Shown here: piece by piece, positions 22,350 through 29,986 of the stretch
How the letters are laid out: every line of letters starts with the position of its first letter
How positions within the stretch are numbered: position 1 is the stretch's first letter
From: a virus
Length of the DNA: 64,000 bases
IMG/VR virus record: IMGVR_UViG_3300020202_000074
Coordinates: 1 to 64,000 of that record
Strand: one strand, 5' to 3'
Made by a program: the position numbers and the translations under genes
Notes under the pieces: generated by a model
The model's input: the letters and a program-made list of their open reading frames with translations, nothing else
Database searches by the model: none
What the model was told of the DNA's origin: nothing

Positions 22350-24929
22350 GTGGGAAATAGGAAACTTGGGCCAACCATGGAACGACGCGGCATCTCCCTG
22401 GATCTCGAAACGCACGGCGCCTGCGAAAAGGACTGGCGGGGTCGTCCCCTTCCCGATCAACGGATGTTCTCACCGTTGCGGTCCCTCGTCCTCGACAAGG
22501 TGCCGACCGACTCCCTCATCCTGACGTGCTGTCTCACGATCATCGAATCCTCCGGTGAGTCGTGGCTGGATTGGCTGGCCAACATGAAGCCAGGCAAAAC
22601 CTTCCTGCTCGACCTCTCGCAGCGGTATCACCGGGAGATCCTCCGGTCGTGGCTCCGCTGGTCGAACGTCATCTTGGGCATGAACATCGGCTTCGACATC
22701 CAGTACCAGCGTGTGATGAGCGATTTTCGGTGGCTCCTCGACGGCCGCCATACGATCATCGACGTCGCCGTCCTCAACTACCTGCACAGCGAGCTCCGTC
22801 CGGAACGGTCCCTCAAGACCCTGGGTCCCGTGCTCGGCACCCACGTCTATCGGCAGTCGATCAAGGACGGCCGGTTCAAGAGTCCCAAGGAGGCGAAGTT
22901 CCAGGAGTACGCCCTTAGCGACCCGCACAACACCGTGCTTAGCGGTGGCGCCTTGGCCAGCCGCATCCGCGAGGAGTTCCGAGGCACCGACAAGCTCTCG
23001 ACCTTCTGCGTGCAGCACTACTCCGACGCCCTGTGGGCCTGCATCCGAATGACGGAGGCCGGCATCCCTATGGACATCGACAAGCTCCTCGCCGAGGAGC
23101 AGAAGCTGCTGATGACCACGAAGGCCATCGCTCGCCGGTGCCGACGCAAGTACAACCTCGTCCTCGAAGGCGAGGGCTCCAACAAGTCCAAGGACGCCTT
23201 CATCAACCACGTCTGTGACGTGATCGACACCCTCAACGGAATCCCCCCATGCCCGCTCCAGACCCTACCGCCCGAGTCCACGTCGTCAACCACCTCAGCT
23301 TCGCCGACTGGTTCACACTCCTCTCCATCTTCATCGGACAGCTCCTCATCTGCCAGTTCCTCAGTAAGATCGCATCGGCTATTGAGGCTGACCGATACCA
23401 CGAAGAAGGTGGCGTTCTCCGTGGACAACCGCCAGCTGCTACTCAACCTGCTACCGCCTACGCACCCGCTGGCTACGCCACTGCGTCTGATTGGGATTCA
23501 CACGACCTCGCAGAAGCTGTTGTCAACCTACACCTACAAGCTGTTGCGGCATCATCGTCGCAAGGTGTGGGACAACCGTGAGGTTCTTATCCCCACCACC
23601 ATTCACGACCAGCTGTCGAAGGGACTCCCATGGACATCGAATCAATACACCGGTACAAGTCCCCAGCCAGCGACCCTGACATCCTCAGCATCACCTGGGT
23701 CGAGGCCAAGCCCCTCGGCGTTAGATACGAGTGGTTCATCAAGTGCCTCACTGCCCTCCTCCAGCGAGCCCGTGAATCCGTCAGACCCGGCGTCGATCCC
23801 CTCGACCCTCAGTCCGTCGCCGCCCTCGTCTGTGCGGCCCACCAGTACGCCAGCGCCTTCAGCCGGCCGGAAGAAATCCCGACACTCATCGCCGAAGGGC
23901 ACTTGCCCAACCTCACTCTGTGCGCCCAAGCCTGCGGCGTTGACCTGGTGGTACGACAACACATCGTCGACCCCAACGGGCCGCACCCGAACGGGGATAG
24001 CGATCCCGAACTGGATGCTGATCCCGACGCACCCGAAGGACGGGGCGGGTGACGCCGGCGGCACCAAGCAGGGTCGCATCACCGCCAAGTCGGCGGCCCA
24101 GCCCCAGACGTGGCCTCCCCTGATCAAGAAGTGCATCAGATCAAGGTTCCCGAACGGCCGCCTCCTATGGAAGGACCTCTCGCAGATCGAGCCCCGCATC
24201 GCCGCGCTCAAGAGCGGCGACGCCTCCATGATCCGTGTCTTCACCGGCGGTGGCGACTACCACGACGACACCACGATCCAGCTGTTCGGCAAAGACATCG
24301 TCAACCATCCCCACTACCGAACTGGGGACATGCGCGTCGACCCTCGGCAGTGGGGCAAGACCGGTGGCCTCCTCATCCTCTATCGCGGAGGGTGGGAGAA
24401 GATGCAGCACACCATCCTCGCGGACTCCGGCATCCTGCTGCCCGACGACCTCTGCCAGCGCGTCGTGAAGGCGATGCCCACCATCCGGCCCGGTCTCTGG
24501 GAGTGGCAGGAGCAGACCATCCGCCTCGCCCGCCGGGACGGCTACCTCATCGAGCCCTTCACGGGACAGTCCCGGTACTTTATGAACCAGGGCCGCAAGT
24601 CCGAGGACTGGGACGTCAACGAGATCGTCAACTTCCCCATCCAAACGTGCGCCGGCAACGTCCTCCTCCAGATCCAGATCGCCGTCGCCCGTCGATTGCC
24701 CTCGCTCAACAGCCTGGAGCCCCATCTCCTGATGTGCCACCAGGTGTACGACTCCATACTCTTCGACTGCGCGACGGAGTTCGACGTCGGCGAAGCCAAG
24801 CGAATCCTCGCGGAAGCGGTGGAGGAGGTGGCCACCGTCGGCTACTGGCACATGCTGGAAGAGCATTACGGCCGCCACGTCCCCCTGAAATACGACATGA
24901 AGGAGATCACCTTTGATCCGATTCACTGA
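22350..24929 (+). CDS. Family A DNA polymerase with two overprinted inserts
   Basis: Residues 1-230 form a 3'-5' exonuclease domain (DLETHG at 18-23; ILGMNIGFDIQY). The polymerase domain has STYTYKLL in the thumb, GRITAKSAAQPQTWP before motif A, motif A KDLSQIEPR with Asp609, motif B RQWGKTGGLLILY, and motif C HQVYDSILF with Asp801 (usual HDE replaced by YDS). Segments 23247-23387 and about 23594-24025 interrupt this pattern. In this frame they are Ser/Pro-rich and shadow-like; removing them gives LNGIP-LTDTTKK and VLIP-THPKDGAGD, both polymerase-like. They are in-frame and stop-free, so a longer protein with two disordered loops could be made. The start may be GTG 22350 or ATG 22377. Confidence 0.85.
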   Translation: MGNRKLGPTMERRGISLDLETHGACEKDWRGRPLPDQRMFSPLRSLVLDKVPTDSLILTCCLTIIESSGESWLDWLANMKPGKTFLLDLSQRYHREILRSWLRWSNVILGMNIGFDIQYQRVMSDFRWLLDGRHTIIDVAVLNYLHSELRPERSLKTLGPVLGTHVYRQSIKDGRFKSPKEAKFQEYALSDPHNTVLSGGALASRIREEFRGTDKLSTFCVQHYSDALWACIRMTEAGIPMDIDKLLAEEQKLLMTTKAIARRCRRKYNLVLEGEGSNKSKDAFINHVCDVIDTLNGIPPCPLQTLPPESTSSTTSASPTGSHSSPSSSDSSSSASSSVRSHRLLRLTDTTKKVAFSVDNRQLLLNLLPPTHPLATPLRLIGIHTTSQKLLSTYTYKLLRHHRRKVWDNREVLIPTTIHDQLSKGLPWTSNQYTGTSPQPATLTSSASPGSRPSPSALDTSGSSSASLPSSSEPVNPSDPASIPSTLSPSPPSSVRPTSTPAPSAGRKKSRHSSPKGTCPTSLCAPKPAALTWWYDNTSSTPTGRTRTGIAIPNWMLIPTHPKDGAGDAGGTKQGRITAKSAAQPQTWPPLIKKCIRSRFPNGRLLWKDLSQIEPRIAALKSGDASMIRVFTGGGDYHDDTTIQLFGKDIVNHPHYRTGDMRVDPRQWGKTGGLLILYRGGWEKMQHTILADSGILLPDDLCQRVVKAMPTIRPGLWEWQEQTIRLARRDGYLIEPFTGQSRYFMNQGRKSEDWDVNEIVNFPIQTCAGNVLLQIQIAVARRLPSLNSLEPHLLMCHQVYDSILFDCATEFDVGEAKRILAEAVEEVATVGYWHMLEEHYGRHVPLKYDMKEITFDPIH
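23249..23581 (+). CDS. Nested small membrane-type protein inside polymerase
   Basis: This ORF lies wholly within the polymerase gene in another frame. Its first 47 codons coincide with the first insert and look like a real protein: SFADWFTLLSIFIGQLLICQFLSK is a plausible membrane helix, and IASAIEADRYHEEGG follows. After about 23390 the frame becomes Ala/Pro-rich shadow sequence against true polymerase coding. The ribosome-binding site is weak. It could be a small inserted gene that has lost its own stop. Confidence 0.45.
   Translation: MPAPDPTARVHVVNHLSFADWFTLLSIFIGQLLICQFLSKIASAIEADRYHEEGGVLRGQPPAATQPATAYAPAGYATASDWDSHDLAEAVVNLHLQAVAASSSQGVGQP
23590..23600 (+). repeat. TCCCCACCACC word
   Basis: An exact copy at the left edge of the second overprinted segment in the polymerase gene. 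ATCCC at 23589 recurs at the right edge (24021). Confidence 0.8.
23630..24052 (+). CDS. Nested protein inside polymerase, second insert
   Basis: The 140-residue product is in the same alternative frame as the ORF at 23249. It looks like a genuine globular protein: SPASDPDILSITWVEAKPLG, YEWFIKCLTALLQRARESV, PQSVAALVCAAHQYASAF, then an acidic tail. GAAGGGA precedes the ATG by 8 bases. The polymerase frame over the same bases is Ser/Pro-rich. The insert begins with the TCCCCACCACC word (23590). No family is recognised. Confidence 0.6.
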   Translation: MDIESIHRYKSPASDPDILSITWVEAKPLGVRYEWFIKCLTALLQRARESVRPGVDPLDPQSVAALVCAAHQYASAFSRPEEIPTLIAEGHLPNLTLCAQACGVDLVVRQHIVDPNGPHPNGDSDPELDADPDAPEGRGG

Positions 24930-25068
24930 CTTTGGCACTGAACATGAGCTATGGAAACAGGTTGTTGTCGCCGCTATACATGCTGGTAGGCCAATCGCTC
25001 TGGCCATAGAACAAGCGGACAAAGCCGTTGTCGAGTACCTTGCTAGGTGGGCCAGTGTACAATCGTGA
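24913..25068 (+). CDS. Small helical protein, 51 aa (TTG start)
   Basis: A TTG codon at 24913 lies 6 bases after AAGGAG, inside the end of the polymerase gene. The product is helical (ELWKQVVVAAIHAGRPIALAI, then DKAVVEYLARWASV) and its stop abuts the ATG of the nuclease at 25069. Lower GC than its neighbours may mean a recent arrival. Function is unknown. Confidence 0.6.
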   Translation: MIRFTDFGTEHELWKQVVVAAIHAGRPIALAIEQADKAVVEYLARWASVQS

Positions 25069-25659
25069 ATGGTGCGAACGATCACCGTCGTCCAGGACAC
25101 GAGGGAGCAGCGACCCCTTACGTTCCCCGAACATCTGGTGACGATGGCCTCCGACCAGCTCGGCAAGCCGGTGACCGTCCGGGTCCAGGTGGTCAAGCAG
25201 ACCCTGGAGACCGGTGACTACCTCCTGCGGGGGTTCGAGACCCACACGATCATCGAACGGAAGGGCTCCCTTGATGAGATCGCCACCAACTGCCTCAACC
25301 GAACCGACCGAGCCCGCTTCACCAAGTGCTGTGTCAGGCTCGCCGGCTCCTGCCGGGATCCCTGGGTCTTCCTCGAAGGGTGTCCCACTTCCCTCCTTGG
25401 GCGGGACATCGTTGCGCGGTCGGGTGCGCTGGGTGGGGTGGCAGTTGACGCCCTACTTCGGCTTCTCGACAGCCACGGCATCGGCCTCATGCTCCTACCT
25501 TGTGGGACCAGTAACCAGAGACGGGCGGCTGGAGAATGGGTGCTGAGGAAGCTATTATCAGGAGCCCTAGCAACCCCCGAACCACGGGTGGTGCAGGTGG
25601 GGCCTCAGATGGACTTACCTTCCGGGGGGATTGAGGGTGGCACAAGCCGAGTTCCGTAA
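25069..25659 (+). CDS. ERCC4-type nuclease
   Basis: The 196-residue protein carries the XPF/ERCC4 nuclease motif set: VVQDTREQRPLTF (first Asp), ETGDYLLRG, then the core IERKGSLDEIA. These metal-dependent nucleases cut branched or ssDNA/dsDNA junctions in repair and recombination. No helix-hairpin-helix is present, as in many phage forms. It sits between the polymerase and virion-like genes and fits a replication/recombination module. Confidence 0.8.
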   Translation: MVRTITVVQDTREQRPLTFPEHLVTMASDQLGKPVTVRVQVVKQTLETGDYLLRGFETHTIIERKGSLDEIATNCLNRTDRARFTKCCVRLAGSCRDPWVFLEGCPTSLLGRDIVARSGALGGVAVDALLRLLDSHGIGLMLLPCGTSNQRRAAGEWVLRKLLSGALATPEPRVVQVGPQMDLPSGGIEGGTSRVP

Positions 25660-26362
25660 CCTTTTCAACATGAACCAGCCCGCCGTGGGCGTCGCCGCAG
25701 GGGCAGTGGGGTCCACGATCGCAGTGTGCAACCTCAGCAGCTCCGCTCTCAACACGCCCGGCGATTCCGGCATCGGCGATCCGTGGGCTGCGTACGCCGC
25801 GCTCGACGGGGAGCAGCAAATCCTCAGCTCCGTCTCTTCGGAGTCCGGCGTCTTCGAGAACATCGCGGGGTCGGTGCCCAACCACGCCAACATCCGGCCG
25901 ATCATCACGCCCTTCGGACAGTACGCCAACTTCTACCACATCTGGAGAGGGAACGACACCGTCACCACGGCGCCACGGATTCAGGTCTTTGGCCGCGTGA
26001 AGAAGCCCCTGCAAGCGGCCGGTGGCCTCCAGCGGTGGCCCAACGATGACGATCCGGACTTCCCGAACGTCGTGGACTTCTGGATTCCGTTGCTGGAACC
26101 CGGAGAGACCAACCACTACATGGAGTTCGGCACTGCGGCGGCCGGTCGCTACACGAACCGGATGTTCATCAGCAAGCCTCGCTACGTGTACCTCCAGGGC
26201 GTGGAAGAGATCATCGTGATGATCACCCAGGCCGCCGCGTTCAGCGCCACACAGCTAGTGACCATGAGCTCCGGCGGCTCGACTGCCACGTTCTTCAGCA
26301 GCTCATCGAGCTCTGCCAGCGACGCATCCTACGGCCTCATCGGTGTTCAGCTTTCGGGGTAA
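25637..26362 (+). CDS. Virion-like structural protein, 241 aa
   Basis: The GTG at 25637 (or TTG at 25631) follows a GGGGG stretch. The sequence is typical of phage decoration, fibre or adaptor proteins: Gly/Ser/Ala-rich, many short strands (FYHIWRGNDTVTTAPRIQVFG, NHYMEFGTAAAGRYTNRMFI), and a Ser run near the end (SSSSSSASDA), which also marks several right-arm virion proteins such as those at 39165 and 44121. The exact role is not known. Confidence 0.6.
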   Translation: MAQAEFRNLFNMNQPAVGVAAGAVGSTIAVCNLSSSALNTPGDSGIGDPWAAYAALDGEQQILSSVSSESGVFENIAGSVPNHANIRPIITPFGQYANFYHIWRGNDTVTTAPRIQVFGRVKKPLQAAGGLQRWPNDDDPDFPNVVDFWIPLLEPGETNHYMEFGTAAAGRYTNRMFISKPRYVYLQGVEEIIVMITQAAAFSATQLVTMSSGGSTATFFSSSSSSASDASYGLIGVQLSG

Positions 26363-26373
26363 GGGGGATCTTG

Positions 26374-26637
26374 ATGACGCGCACCAATGACATCGTCCGT
26401 CTAGCCCTTAGCGACCGGCTTACGGTCCTCGGACTCGTCCTCACCCTGCTCGCGGGAATGGGCTGGCAGTACCTCGCCAACCGGGACCAGCTCCTCCTCC
26501 AGGGGCAGGAGATCGCGGGGCTCAATGACTCCGTCAAGAAGCTGGAGGACCAAGTGGATAAACTATCTGGGCGGATCTGGTCGCTCGAAGTGACCGGCAC
26601 ACCTAGCACGGCTGGTCGGGGAGGGAACAAGCCTTGA
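26374..26637 (+). CDS. Membrane-anchored coiled-coil protein (holin or spanin-like)
   Basis: An N-terminal helix (LTVLGLVLTLLAGMGWQYLA) is followed by a heptad-rich segment (QEIAGLNDSVKKLEDQVDKL). This N-in membrane anchor with a coiled tail is the design of inner-membrane spanins and some holins. Two lipoprotein-like genes directly follow, which strengthens a lysis reading but does not prove it. The ATG at 26374 follows a GGGGG site. Confidence 0.5.
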   Translation: MTRTNDIVRLALSDRLTVLGLVLTLLAGMGWQYLANRDQLLLQGQEIAGLNDSVKKLEDQVDKLSGRIWSLEVTGTPSTAGRGGNKP

Positions 26638-27125
26638 ATGGACCACGGACACTAACCCTTTTTCCAAGGAAGCACACCCTTGAACGCGACCTCTTTCGCT
26701 GGATGCTGGTTATTGGCGGCGTCATTGTCGCTGCTGTGGTCCTGTCGGGGTGCGTCTCCCACAGCCTCACCCGAACCAAGGACTCCACCAGCCCAGACGG
26801 CACCGTCGAACGAAGCTTCTTCGGACTCAAGTACCGAGACACCAGACCTCTCGGCGACACCGTCGGACCCCTCGCCGGAGCCGCAGGTACCTTCCTCACC
26901 GAGTCCGGGGGCTTCGGGTTCCCAGGACTCTCCCTCCTCGGGACGGCCTTGGGCAGCGTTGCCGGATGGATGGGACGGGGGAAAGTCCATACAGCGGCTG
27001 ACCGTGCATGGGACGAACGGGACCGTCAGATCAGCCATACTCCTCCCATTGTGGTTATGGCGAACCCTGGAGTTCCTGGGAATAACAGTGCTGTCGTGCC
27101 TCCTGGTGGCGTTCCTTCTACCTAA
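26634..27125 (+). CDS. Lipoprotein-like protein (possible spanin)
   Basis: A TTG start follows GGGAGGGA. A hydrophobic helix ends in VVLSGC (residues 32-40), a good lipobox. The rest is short and Gly-rich (LAGAAGTFLTESGGFGFPGL). Almost the whole gene is overlapped by another ORF at 26680 with its own lipobox-like start. The pair recalls nested Rz/Rz1 spanin genes. The alternative is that only one frame is expressed. Confidence 0.55.
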   Translation: MNGPRTLTLFPRKHTLERDLFRWMLVIGGVIVAAVVLSGCVSHSLTRTKDSTSPDGTVERSFFGLKYRDTRPLGDTVGPLAGAAGTFLTESGGFGFPGLSLLGTALGSVAGWMGRGKVHTAADRAWDERDRQISHTPPIVVMANPGVPGNNSAVVPPGGVPST

Positions 27126-27174
27126 AGCAGTGGCGTGGTGGTACCGTGTACCAGTAGCTAAGTGGAACAAGTGA
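26680..27174 (+). CDS. Overlapping Pro-rich lipoprotein-like ORF
   Basis: A TTG start lies 8 bases after AAGGAAG. Residues 1-22 form a signal-like segment ending LLWSC. A long Pro/Ser-rich stretch (residues 25-100) follows, then a membrane helix (LEFLGITVLSCLLVAFLLP) and a basic end. The middle could be shadow sequence of the 26634 frame, but Pro-rich lipoproteins are also typical outer-membrane spanins. The C-terminal 40 residues extend past the other ORF. Confidence 0.45.
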   Translation: MNATSFAGCWLLAASLSLLWSCRGASPTASPEPRTPPAQTAPSNEASSDSSTETPDLSATPSDPSPEPQVPSSPSPGASGSQDSPSSGRPWAALPDGWDGGKSIQRLTVHGTNGTVRSAILLPLWLWRTLEFLGITVLSCLLVAFLLPKAVAWWYRVPVAKWNK

Positions 27175-27200
27175 TCGCGTAGTTGGGGGGATTCGGGGGG

Positions 27201-28070
27201 ATGGCGGGAAATCTTGATGGGGAAGCGCACGTTCCTAACAGCGTCGGCACCGAAGCCGGCAGCTGCTTCGTGTCCGCCAACACCGTCGCTGCTCCGACGT
27301 CCGGAGAGATCCGCACCGTAGGCGCGTGGATCTACACCACCGCCGACGCGGCGACCTTCGAGGGCTACAACTTTCAGATCATCGGCTGCCGAACGAGGAC
27401 AACCACTGCGTCGTTCTTCAACACCTTCACGTACGCGTTGCAGGTGACGGCGGCTGACGGGCTCTTCAAGGTCCGCACGGTCATCGGCAACAATCCCATA
27501 CAACACTACAACCAGACGAGCGGCGGAGCCGACGCCCCCTACCTTCCCTTGGGTCGGGGCATCTACGTCGCTGCCCAGTTCAACACCAACGGCACCAACA
27601 CCCCCAACGACACACCCGTGTACTCGGGTCCCGTCCTGACTACGCTCGCCCTCGACGGCGCAGACACGCCACATGCCCTCTCCACAGCCGCTCGACAGGT
27701 CTCCATCGGCGGGCCAGCTGGCACCGGCTCGGGCGGCTCTGACCTTGCGTTCTTCCCTGGCCGTATTCAGTGGGCCTACCACCACCCCGGAGCCCTGACC
27801 CACGCCCAGCACCTTGCTATGGCGGCTGGTGTATCCCCACTCCAGTTCCTTACACCGACGTCCAGCGACTGCTGGATGATGGATTCCAACTCCGGCCTCT
27901 TCGTGAACGCCACCGGAGGCCCCTCTGGTGTCCTCTCCGCAAGCGGCAACGCCGCGTACACCGCGAACTTCGTCCAGCAGCGTGTCCTCGGCGTCCCTCG
28001 ATCCGGACAGACGCTCCAAGGCCGCACCGGGCGCGTCTTCTACCCCGGTGCCTCCCGCGTTCAAGCCTAG
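27201..28070 (+). CDS. LamG/concanavalin A-like virion protein
   Basis: The 289-residue protein has the jelly-roll pattern of LamG domains: RTVGAWIYTTADAATFEGYN, YVAAQFNTNGTN, and AFFPGRIQWAYHHPGALT followed by QHLAMAAGVSP. Phages use such domains in tail fibres or capsid decorations to bind sugars. The ATG at 27201 lies within a G-rich site. It is one of two virion-like proteins placed in the replication arm. Confidence 0.7.
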   Translation: MAGNLDGEAHVPNSVGTEAGSCFVSANTVAAPTSGEIRTVGAWIYTTADAATFEGYNFQIIGCRTRTTTASFFNTFTYALQVTAADGLFKVRTVIGNNPIQHYNQTSGGADAPYLPLGRGIYVAAQFNTNGTNTPNDTPVYSGPVLTTLALDGADTPHALSTAARQVSIGGPAGTGSGGSDLAFFPGRIQWAYHHPGALTHAQHLAMAAGVSPLQFLTPTSSDCWMMDSNSGLFVNATGGPSGVLSASGNAAYTANFVQQRVLGVPRSGQTLQGRTGRVFYPGASRVQA

Positions 28071-28094
28071 AATCTCCACCCTAGGAGCCCCCAC

Positions 28095-29354
28095 ATGGAA
28101 CTGCCCGTGCTTGAGCCCCCCATCCCTCACGGGAGAGGTAAGGATGCTCGTCTCTTCTTGGAGTTCTTCGGCATCCTTCCCCGCGTGCCCCATCTCCGCG
28201 CGTCGGACTGGGACCTCGCCGGCGACCCCTTCATGTACTACCTCACGCGCCGGTTGTCTCTGACGACTGCCCTTAGCACCTCGAAGGCCCTGGTCGGCGG
28301 CACCTGGTTCCACAAGGTCATGGAGAACTCCTTGATGGAGGGATGCTCTGGTGGTGGGATCTCCACTCTCTGGGGCATCCGCGTCGCCGAACTACGCGAG
28401 ACGTGCGCCCGTCTCCACATCATGGGAGAGGCTGTTGAGAAGGTGATTGCCGAGGAGAAGCGACGCTACGAGATGGCCCGTGTGTGGTGGCAAGCGTGCA
28501 TGGACGTCCACATCTCTGATTCCATCGGCACGCTCTACAACTTCCTGACCCAGCCCCACTTGAGGATCCTCGCGACGGAGCTCCACCTACGTGGCACGTT
28601 CAAGGGTCGTCACCCCACCCAGCTCAAGAAGATCGACTACACGGGTGCCGCCCAGATCGACCTGCTGCTCTACCACACCGGCATCAACGTCCTCTACCCG
28701 GTGGACTTCAAGACCTGCGACATGGTGCCCAAGGTCCGCCTCGCCATCTGCCCGCAGGAGATGCAGACCCACCACTACCCCGAAATCGTGAACCAGAACC
28801 TCCCGAAGCTCATCCGAGAGTACGGTCTCGACAAGAAGACCACGGTCGCCGGGATGATCCACGTCGCGGTGCAGAAGCCCTCCATTGAGTTCGGCCGCAA
28901 CGACCGCCTCTTCACCTCGACGGAGCGGACGATCACCCGTGGCCCTCGCAAGGGCCAGGTCGTCATCGACAAGGAGTATTACGGCGAACCCGACTTCAAA
29001 CTCTACCTTGAACGGTGCCGCCAGTGGTACCAGGGCGAGGGCGACTACTCCCACGAAGCCCCCAAGCGTCAGGGCAGCAATGCCCCGGTGAACATCTCCT
29101 TCATGGATGCCAAGTGGATATCCGCACCCGAGCAGCGGGCCGCCTACCGCGAGAGGCTGGAGACCCTGATGCACCTCAGCAGGCGACCGCCGACGCCCGA
29201 GCGATTCCCCCAGCGCGGGGACCACCTTATCCAGTACGGAAAAGAGAGCCCGTGGCTCCCCTTCTACGTGTGCCCGGTCAGTGATTGGCCTACGATCATG
29301 GCTCAGAAGGGCATCGTGATGAACCCCCGTGACCACGACGAGCCCTACGCATAA
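28095..29354 (+). CDS. PD-(D/E)XK nuclease, RecB/Cas4-like
   Basis: The 419-residue protein has the RecB-type nuclease motifs: a His in GTWFHKVME, AAQIDLLLYH with the first acid, and LYPVDFKTCDMV with the D-x-K pair near residue 205, followed by the QMQTHHYPEIV-like Gln/Tyr helix. Such enzymes process DNA ends in phage recombination. The Sak4-like ATPase and SSB-like gene downstream fit that role. AGGAG precedes the ATG. Confidence 0.8.
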   Translation: MELPVLEPPIPHGRGKDARLFLEFFGILPRVPHLRASDWDLAGDPFMYYLTRRLSLTTALSTSKALVGGTWFHKVMENSLMEGCSGGGISTLWGIRVAELRETCARLHIMGEAVEKVIAEEKRRYEMARVWWQACMDVHISDSIGTLYNFLTQPHLRILATELHLRGTFKGRHPTQLKKIDYTGAAQIDLLLYHTGINVLYPVDFKTCDMVPKVRLAICPQEMQTHHYPEIVNQNLPKLIREYGLDKKTTVAGMIHVAVQKPSIEFGRNDRLFTSTERTITRGPRKGQVVIDKEYYGEPDFKLYLERCRQWYQGEGDYSHEAPKRQGSNAPVNISFMDAKWISAPEQRAAYRERLETLMHLSRRPPTPERFPQRGDHLIQYGKESPWLPFYVCPVSDWPTIMAQKGIVMNPRDHDEPYA

Positions 29355-29360
29355 AGGAAA

Positions 29361-29420
29361 GTGGTCCGTCGCGTCTCACGCTCTCTCTGCGTTCGCGTGA
29401 GCCCCTCCGGCCCCCACCAC
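29361..29420 (+). promoter_or_regulatory. Stem-loop cassette upstream of gene 29432
   Basis: CTCACGC (29375-29381) pairs with GCGTGAG (29395-29401) around a 13-base loop ending in CTGCGTTC. CCCCCACCAC lies at 29411-29420 and can pair with GTGGT at 29361. The ATG at 29432 follows, with only a weak ribosome-binding site between. Confidence 0.6.
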
Positions 29421-29431
29421 AGGAACCACAC

Positions 29432-29986
29432 ATGGACCCCGACACCTCTCTCGGACAACCACCCATCGTCGCTACCCCCCAAGCACCCCCGCCCACAAAG
29501 AAGAAGACCTCCTCGAAGTCGAAATCAAAGACGAAGTCCCCCACCAAGGAAGTCGGCTTCTACGTTCCCCGAACTCTGTACGAGTCCTTTCTCAACGAGG
29601 TGGTGCTGCCCATGATCCAACAGATCATGCTGGAGGCTCGGCCGCCGATCGGCTCGATGAAGCACCTGCACGAGGCCTTCTGCGCGGAGGCGAAGTGCCA
29701 GATCTCCTTCACCATGTTTCGTGAATGGCTCACCACGTTGAAGGTGGAGACCGAGACCACCATCCACCTGAAAGTGCCTGGCATCGTGGACGGCCCCGGC
29801 ACCCCGCATCTCGCGGCATCAATGCCGCTGCCGAGATCGTTGCAGCCCCCGACCATGGGGGCGATGATGGGCGCCGACAACTCCCAAGAGTTCCACGACT
29901 TCGAGAACCAGCCTCCGATGGCCGCTCCCGCCGGACCCCTTGGGGACCCCAAGTTCGGCGGCATCAACACCTCCTTTGAAGGATGA
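29432..29986 (+). CDS. Hypothetical protein, basic N-terminus
   Basis: Residues 1-38 are Pro/Lys/Ser-rich. Residues 40-115 are a likely helical DNA-binding domain (YESFLNEVVLPMIQQIMLEA, MKHLHEAFCAEAKCQISFTM, FREWLTTLKV), and the tail is Pro/Met-rich. This resembles small phage regulators or recombination helpers, but no family is certain. It overlaps the ATPase start by ATGA. Confidence 0.55.
   Translation: MDPDTSLGQPPIVATPQAPPPTKKKTSSKSKSKTKSPTKEVGFYVPRTLYESFLNEVVLPMIQQIMLEARPPIGSMKHLHEAFCAEAKCQISFTMFREWLTTLKVETETTIHLKVPGIVDGPGTPHLAASMPLPRSLQPPTMGAMMGADNSQEFHDFENQPPMAAPAGPLGDPKFGGINTSFEG

Noticed and set aside
23247-24025. Group I intron or intein in the polymerase
   Set aside because: The segments are too short for a typical group I intron with an ORF,and no intein splice motifs or homing endonuclease motif is seen. 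In-frame, stop-free length also argues against splicing, though it does not exclude it.
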